Made by a program: the position numbers and the translations under genes
Assembly (NCBI GenBank): GCA_025455125.1
Contig: JALONE010000086.1
Location: 1-5,796, forward strand
DNA length: 5,796 nucleotides
Source: Bacteroidota bacterium
GTDB taxonomy: Bacteria > Bacteroidota > Ignavibacteria > UBA10030
Reading direction: 5' to 3'
Shown: positions 1 through 5,796 of the stretch, piece after piece
How the letters are laid out: every line of letters begins with the position of its first letter
Position numbering within the stretch: position 1 is the first letter of the stretch
The notes under the pieces: generated by a model
What the model saw: only the letters and a program-made list of their open reading frames with translations
The model's database searches: none
Told to the model about the DNA's origin: nothing

Positions 1-533
1 GTAGGATCGATGTGCGGAAGCGCCTCGACGGTGCATCCCTTGCTCTGTCCGATCATCTGCGGCATGGAATGGAATCCGTTCTTCTCCGCCAGCAGGTCCA
101 TGCTGATGCAATGCTTCAATTGCTTCACCGCATGCCGTTGCTCGCGGAACAACGGATCGAACGTCTCGGAGAAGATAACGGCCGTCGCGTCCGATTCGTG
201 CAGGATGTTCAGGATCTCGTTCGGCGTCAGGTTCCGGTCGATGGGAACGACGACGTAGTTGAAACACATCGCGGTGAGATAGGCGATGCCCCATTGCACG
301 CGGTTCTCGCCGATGATCGCGATATGGCTCCGTTCCGGGATGCCGAGTTGGCGGAGTGCCGTTCCGAATTTGAGAACATTGCGAAGGAGTGCGGCGTACG
401 AGACGCGGGGAATCGGCGTTTCTTTGAGGTCTTCAAGCGCGAGCTTCTCGCCGTGCGTTGCGGCAGATTTCAGCAGCATGTCCTGCACGGAGCTGATCTG
501 CGGGACCTGGTACAACTTGGGTTTCCGTTTCAT
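1..533 (-). CDS. AMP-forming acyl-CoA synthetase (long-chain fatty acid-CoA ligase type), N-terminal part, runs off the left edge
   Basis: Translating the minus strand from the ATG at 533 gives 177 uninterrupted residues before the window ends. The start is firm because an in-frame TGA lies 18 nt upstream; there is no Shine-Dalgarno sequence. The visible part matches the N-terminal subdomain of ANL-superfamily ligases. It has a helix of the type SSVQDMLLKSAATHGEKLAL (residues 14-33), then VSYAALLRNVLKFGTALRQLGI (44-65), an IAIIGENRVQWGIAYLTAM strand-helix (71-89), VVVPIDRNLTPNEILNIL (94-111) and a TAVIFSE strand (117-123). Enzymes of this family activate a carboxylic acid with ATP to an acyl-adenylate and then transfer it to CoA. 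The spacing and the VPIDRNLTPNEI stretch look most like long-chain fatty acyl-CoA synthetases. The P-loop-like TSGTTG motif and the C-terminal domain fall outside the window, so substrate class is inferred. It lies 67 bp downstream of the peptidase gene on the same strand and is probably cotranscribed with it. Confidence 0.85.
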   Translation of the reverse strand, partial: MKRKPKLYQVPQISSVQDMLLKSAATHGEKLALEDLKETPIPRVSYAALLRNVLKFGTALRQLGIPERSHIAIIGENRVQWGIAYLTAMCFNYVVVPIDRNLTPNEILNILHESDATAVIFSETFDPLFREQRHAVKQLKHCISMDLLAEKNGFHSMPQMIGQSKGCTVEALPHIDP

Positions 534-600
534 CGGTGAGCCTGTGATTCAGGTGATGAGGAGTTGAATGATCAGAGTGAACCTGAGCGATGCCCCGGCA

Positions 601-2034
601 TCATCGATCTGCGATGCGCAGGGCGATGCCCGATCCGAGACGGGCCATATCGGCCAGCATGTCCGGATTGATGCGGTAGATCTTGTCGCCGGCTTCGTGA
701 TAGAACAGGTGCGGTCCGTTGGAGCCGAATGAATACGATGGAATTCCCTTCAGGTAGAACGGTGCGAAATCGCTGGAGCGGACGCCGACACGTCCCATGG
801 CGCGAGATCCGCGGAGGATGTGCACGTCGCGGTCTGCCTGGTCGAGGATGCTCTTGACCCACTCCGGTGACGCGCTATAGCCGCACCAGGCGCCATCGCC
901 GGTCCCGACCATATCAAAATTGAGCATCGCAATATAGCGCGTGAACTGTTTCGGAAAATGTTCGGCGAGGTGCTTCGATCCGAGCAATCCCATCTCTTCG
1001 CCGCCGAAGAGCGCGAACAGCACGGAACGCTTTGGCCGTGGTCCGGCCGCCATCGCCTGAAGGATCTCCAGAACGACCGCACTTCCGCTGGCATTGTCGC
1101 TCGCACCAGCGAAGGTCAGTCCGACGTGCGTCCCGCAGTGGTCCAGATGTCCGCCGATGATGATGCACTCCTTCTTCAATTCGGGATCACTTCCCTCGAG
1201 AATGCCGAGCACGTTGTAGCCGATCCCATCCGGATGGTGCGTCGCCTGAACGCGGTAGTGGATGGAAGCCGCGAGCGGGAATGAACGGGTATTCCGCGAT
1301 CGCGAAAGGGAATCCTGGAGCGCTTCGGCGGTCCAACCTCGTTCTTTGAGCAGCGCGTTCGCCACGCCGAAACTGATCATGGAAGGATAGAAACCGCTGA
1401 TGAAATCTCCGTTGGGATTCGCGATCGGCGTTTCATAGAGGTAGATGAGTGCGAGCGCCCCTTTCGACTTCGCAGTCTGCATCCGAGTGCGGTGCTCATC
1501 ATAATGCTGGAAGACGGAATCCTCCCGATTCGGAACTCCGCGGAAACAGAGCACGACCTTTCCATGAACGTCCAGTCCCGCATAGTCGTCATAGCCCAGC
1601 TCGGGTGCGCTGATCCCCCAGCCGACGAAGACCATGGATCCGGAGATGGTTCCGCTGTCTGTATACAATAGAGGCAGGAAATCCTTCCCCGCATTCAATG
1701 TCCGCTCCGGAGCGCCGGGGATCGAGATGGTCATTGCGGCCGATTGGACAAGGGTATAGGGTGCGGGGAATGGCTGAAGGTATCCGGCTGCCGCATCGAA
1801 CGGAAGTGCGCCGTTCTTCTTCATGATCGCGGCCGTCCATTGCGCCGACTTCGTGTACCCGGAATCTCCCGTCAATCGTCCGCCGAACTCATCGGAAGCA
1901 AGCGTGCGGCACACATCGTACACGCGATGATGGTCGATGTTCGCAGGTCGGTCGGTGGAAGCGGGATGCTGAGCAAAGAGAAGGGAGGAAACGGTGACGA
2001 GAACGGCGAGAGAGCTGAGTTGGTGTGATCGCAT
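601..2034 (-). CDS. Secreted M28-family zinc aminopeptidase with PA domain
   Basis: The protein has 477 residues from the ATG at 2034. An in-frame TTG at 2055 would add seven residues (MITFVNT), but the ATG gives a textbook signal peptide: MRSHQ, a hydrophobic core LSSLAVLVTVSSLLF, and likely cleavage after FA near residue 21. Neither start has a Shine-Dalgarno sequence. A protease-associated (PA) domain spans roughly residues 125-265, with GWGISAPELGYDDYAGLDV at 138-156 and GKVVLCFRG at 158-166. The M28 catalytic domain follows from about 273. Its expected metal ligands are all visible (numbering from the ATG): H296 in GGHLDH, bridging D313 in GASDNASG, E347 in GGEEMGLLGS with E346 as general base, D374 in NFDMVG, and H446 in FYHEAGD. 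D298 is the Asp of the HxD motif. It should therefore be an active two-zinc exopeptidase acting outside the cytoplasm on N-terminal residues of peptides. There is no lipobox Cys and no C-terminal sorting domain. Exact substrate cannot be read from sequence. Confidence 0.93.
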   Translation of the reverse strand: MRSHQLSSLAVLVTVSSLLFAQHPASTDRPANIDHHRVYDVCRTLASDEFGGRLTGDSGYTKSAQWTAAIMKKNGALPFDAAAGYLQPFPAPYTLVQSAAMTISIPGAPERTLNAGKDFLPLLYTDSGTISGSMVFVGWGISAPELGYDDYAGLDVHGKVVLCFRGVPNREDSVFQHYDEHRTRMQTAKSKGALALIYLYETPIANPNGDFISGFYPSMISFGVANALLKERGWTAEALQDSLSRSRNTRSFPLAASIHYRVQATHHPDGIGYNVLGILEGSDPELKKECIIIGGHLDHCGTHVGLTFAGASDNASGSAVVLEILQAMAAGPRPKRSVLFALFGGEEMGLLGSKHLAEHFPKQFTRYIAMLNFDMVGTGDGAWCGYSASPEWVKSILDQADRDVHILRGSRAMGRVGVRSSDFAPFYLKGIPSYSFGSNGPHLFYHEAGDKIYRINPDMLADMARLGSGIALRIADR

Positions 2035-2093
2035 GGTGTTGACGAAGGTGATCAATGGAATCGGTCAAAGTTCCCCCAAATTCGGTAGAATAG

Positions 2094-2141
2094 CAAGAAA
2101 GAGATGGGAGATATGAAATGGAATATGTGAGATGGAAAATG
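2094..2141. repeat. Degenerate purine/ATG-rich direct repeat
   Basis: The plus strand is almost free of C here and reiterates short units. GAGATGG occurs at 2101-2107 and again at 2129-2135, with ATATG, AAATGG, AATATG and GGAAAATG in between. The pattern looks like a decayed tandem array of a unit around 8-14 nt. It lies in the divergent promoter region. It also creates spurious ATGs, including the one at 2132 that extends the redoxin frame upstream. No function can be assigned. Confidence 0.4.
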
Positions 2142-2160
2142 TAGATTTCCGTATTCACCA

Positions 2161-2193
2161 AATCAAAGATCATCAATCGAAAATCACCAAATC
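2161..2193 (+). repeat. AT-rich dispersed repeat copy upstream of redoxin gene
   Basis: Positions 2171-2193 closely match 2819-2840 on the other side of the redoxin gene, with two substitutions and one single-base indel over about 22 nt. An 11-mer here (ATCATCAATCG, 2169-2179) also recurs in inverted orientation at 2781-2791. The same sequence type therefore appears three times in two neighbouring intergenic gaps, and not within coding DNA. The unit is a variation on AATCAAAAATCAC. Confidence 0.5.
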
Positions 2194-2206
2194 CTTCTTT
2201 TCCTCC

Positions 2207-2758
2207 ATGGCTCTCGAATCCATCTCCATCCCGCTCGGCAGTGAAATGCCGTCATTCGTGCTCCGTGATCCCGACGGAGTCATCCAGGTCAGCGACTATG
2301 CGTTCGGCAAGAAGGGGTTGCTCGTTGCGTTCACCTGCAATCATTGCCCGTACGCGCTTGCGGTATGGCCGAGATTGATCAAGCTCGGAATGCACGCGAT
2401 GAAGCTCGGTGTCAACGTCATCGCCGTGAATCCGAACATCAATCCCGACTATCCGGACGACGCCCCGGAGCGCATGGCGGAGAAGATCAAAGAATGGAAG
2501 ATCCCGTTCCCGTACGTCTTCGACGACACGCAGAAGGTTGCGAAGGCCTTTGACGCGCAATGCACCCCCGACCTCTATCTGTACGATGCGAACAGGCGGC
2601 TGGTCTATCACGGCCGGTTGGACGACAATTGGAAGGAGCCGGAGAATGTGAAGCGGCAGGAACTAGAGGAAGCGATCGATGCACTCGTGGCGGGGAAGCC
2701 GATCGATCAGAAGCAATCCCCGTCGATCGGCTGTTCGATCAAGTGGAGGAGGGGGTGA
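2207..2758 (+). CDS. Thioredoxin-fold redoxin (peroxiredoxin-like PRX_like1 / AhpC-TSA type)
   Basis: The protein has 183 residues from the ATG at 2207. The open frame continues upstream to an ATG at 2132, but those 25 codons are read from an AT-rich intergenic repeat and show no family resemblance, whereas MALESISIPLGSEMPSFVLRD is the usual N-terminus of this family. The active site is C44-N-H-C47 within AFTCNHCPYA. The thioredoxin cis-proline is P121 in QCTPDLYLYD, and the family's C-terminal signature is SIGCSIKW (173-180, with C176). NPNINPDYPDDAPERM (75-90) and YHGRLDDNW (134-142) are also typical. No signal peptide or membrane segment is visible, so it is predicted cytoplasmic. Family members are annotated as thiol oxidoreductases or peroxiredoxin-like proteins; the physiological substrate is generally undefined. 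There is no Shine-Dalgarno sequence, and a pyrimidine run directly precedes the start. It is transcribed alone, divergent from the peptidase and convergent with valS. Confidence 0.92.
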   Translation: MALESISIPLGSEMPSFVLRDPDGVIQVSDYAFGKKGLLVAFTCNHCPYALAVWPRLIKLGMHAMKLGVNVIAVNPNINPDYPDDAPERMAEKIKEWKIPFPYVFDDTQKVAKAFDAQCTPDLYLYDANRRLVYHGRLDDNWKEPENVKRQELEEAIDALVAGKPIDQKQSPSIGCSIKWRRG

Positions 2759-2763
2759 AGCAA

Positions 2764-2837
2764 TTGTGATTGTTGAATTACGATTGATGATTGATATGCA
2801 GGAACATCAATCAACGTTCAACAATCAAAAATCACAA
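2764..2837. repeat. 32-bp imperfect inverted repeat between convergent genes, possible bidirectional terminator
   Basis: Arms are 2764-2795 and 2806-2837, separated by a 10-nt loop (ATGCAGGAAC). Without gaps, 22 of 32 positions pair. The outer eight (TTGTGATT) and inner seven (GATTGAT) base pairs are perfect. The element sits 5 nt past the redoxin stop and 4 nt before the valS stop, so a transcript in either direction could fold it. The stem is AT-rich and there is no uridine tract after either arm, so a canonical intrinsic terminator is not supported. The right arm belongs to the same repeat family as 2161-2193. Confidence 0.5.
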
Positions 2838-2841
2838 ATCG

Positions 2842-5589
<2,748 letters not shown>

Positions 5590-5699
5590 GGACGATCCGG
5601 GTCGAGGGGGAAAAGAAGGAAAAATAAATTAAGGAAGAAAAGGGGAAAGAAGCCAATGAGCCCACGAGCACAAAGCCTGGAGCAGAGAGCCTCGAACCT
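5590..5699 (-). promoter_or_regulatory. valS upstream leader
   Basis: This is a 110-bp gap between the end of the upstream minus-strand fragment and the valS start. Reading the minus strand, a TAATTTAT (5632-5625) lies about 22 nt after a TTG, a loose resemblance to the Bacteroidota TTG/TAnnTTTG promoter, but it overlaps the mirror-repeat spacer and is weak. No stem-loop with a uridine tract, T-box specifier or leader peptide is visible. Readthrough from the upstream gene is an equally good explanation for valS expression. Confidence 0.25.
5607..5645. repeat. Perfect 15-nt homopurine mirror repeat in the valS leader
   Basis: On the plus strand 5607-5621 reads GGGGAAAAGAAGGAA. Positions 5631-5645 read exactly the same sequence backwards, AAGGAAGAAAAGGGG. 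A 9-nt AT spacer (AAATAAATT) separates them. The surrounding tract 5604-5652 is 46 of 49 purines. Homopurine mirror repeats are the classical substrate for intramolecular triplex (H-DNA). Relative to valS, on the minus strand, the element lies 17 to 56 nt upstream of the start codon, so the mRNA leader is strongly pyrimidine-rich. Confidence 0.75.
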
Positions 5700-5796
5700 T
5701 CATCCAGCACTTTGCACGGCGCTCTGTTGCGGAGAGGAAGCTTGTTCGGCGTCGTGATGGGCGAGGAGCTCGCGCGCCAATTCAAGATAGGCGAGC
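5700..5796 (-). CDS. C-terminal tail of an unidentified protein, enters from the right edge
   Basis: Reading the minus strand from the right edge, one frame stays open for 31 residues to a TGA at 5702-5700: LAYLELARELLAHHDAEQ, then ASSPQQSAVQSAG. The first half is a strongly amphipathic Leu/Ala/Glu helix and the second half a low-complexity Ser/Gln/Ala tail, a common pattern for the end of a globular bacterial protein. The adjacent minus-strand frame that begins in the fragment stops almost at once. I do not recognise the family. If real, the gene lies 110 bp upstream of valS on the same strand. The short length makes a chance open frame possible. Confidence 0.4.
   Translation of the reverse strand, partial: LAYLELARELLAHHDAEQASSPQQSAVQSAG

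Larger units (their letters stand above)
2035..2206. promoter_or_regulatory. AT-rich divergent intergenic region
   Basis: This 172-bp gap lies between the minus-strand peptidase gene and the plus-strand redoxin gene, so it should hold a promoter for each. I could not find a convincing -35/-10 pair. A TAGATTTC at 2142-2149 on the plus strand is one base from the Bacteroidota -7 consensus TAnnTTTG but lacks a clear TTG about 20 nt upstream. The region contains a degenerate ATG/purine-rich stretch (2094-2141) and an AT-rich repeat copy (2161-2193). No RNA gene or additional ORF with coding character is seen. Confidence 0.35.

Noticed and set aside
12..539. A 175-codon plus-strand open frame at the left edge
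   Set aside because: The minus strand over the same bases encodes a clear acyl-CoA synthetase N-terminus, so this frame is its antisense shadow.
548..586. Short inverted repeat TCAGGT/ACCTGA in the gap before the acyl-CoA synthetase
   Set aside because: Six base pairs separated by about 26 nt, with no uridine tract and no known operator shape. Expected by chance.
2035..2055. TTG start for the M28 peptidase seven codons upstream
   Set aside because: The ATG at 2034 gives a compact standard signal peptide and is a stronger start codon. The TTG has no ribosome-binding site to favour it, though it cannot be excluded.
2132..2206. Possible 25-residue N-terminal extension of the redoxin
   Set aside because: The extension is translated from intergenic repeat sequence. 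The family N-terminus begins at the ATG at 2207.
5590..5699. T-box riboswitch or attenuator controlling valS
   Set aside because: The leader is only 110 nt and almost all pyrimidine over much of its length. There is no specifier loop, no antiterminator T-box sequence and no terminator hairpin.

Overview
This is an ordinary bacterial chromosomal window holding five genes or gene fragments. Four lie on the minus strand and one on the plus strand. Coding DNA is fairly GC-rich, and the short intergenic gaps are conspicuously AT-rich or purine-rich. None of the four visible start codons has a Shine-Dalgarno sequence, and the AT-rich intergenic repeats fit the Bacteroidota/Chlorobiota/Ignavibacteria (FCB) side of the tree. 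That placement is an inference from style, not a database match.

Layout, left to right. At the left edge (1-533, minus) is the N-terminal 177 residues of an AMP-forming long-chain acyl-CoA synthetase; the rest lies outside the window. It sits 67 bp downstream of a secreted M28-family zinc aminopeptidase with a PA domain (601-2034, minus), probably in the same transcription unit. A 172-bp AT-rich divergent region (2035-2206) separates the peptidase from a thioredoxin-fold protein of the peroxiredoxin-like/redoxin type with a CNHC active site (2207-2758, plus). That gene converges on valS, valyl-tRNA synthetase (2842-5589, minus). The 83-bp convergent gap carries a 32-bp imperfect inverted repeat. 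A 110-bp leader upstream of valS contains a perfect 15-nt homopurine mirror repeat. At the right edge (5700-5796, minus) is the probable C-terminal tail of another gene.

The genes do not form one pathway: they combine tRNA charging, thiol redox chemistry, exported peptide hydrolysis and fatty-acid activation. I found no mobile element, CRISPR array, RNA gene, toxin-antitoxin pair or defence system. What is worth a second look is small-scale: the mirror repeat before valS, a 12-nt pyrimidine motif shared by the valS and redoxin leaders, an AT-rich repeat family bracketing the redoxin gene, and a Thr in place of the first His of the ValRS HIGH motif.
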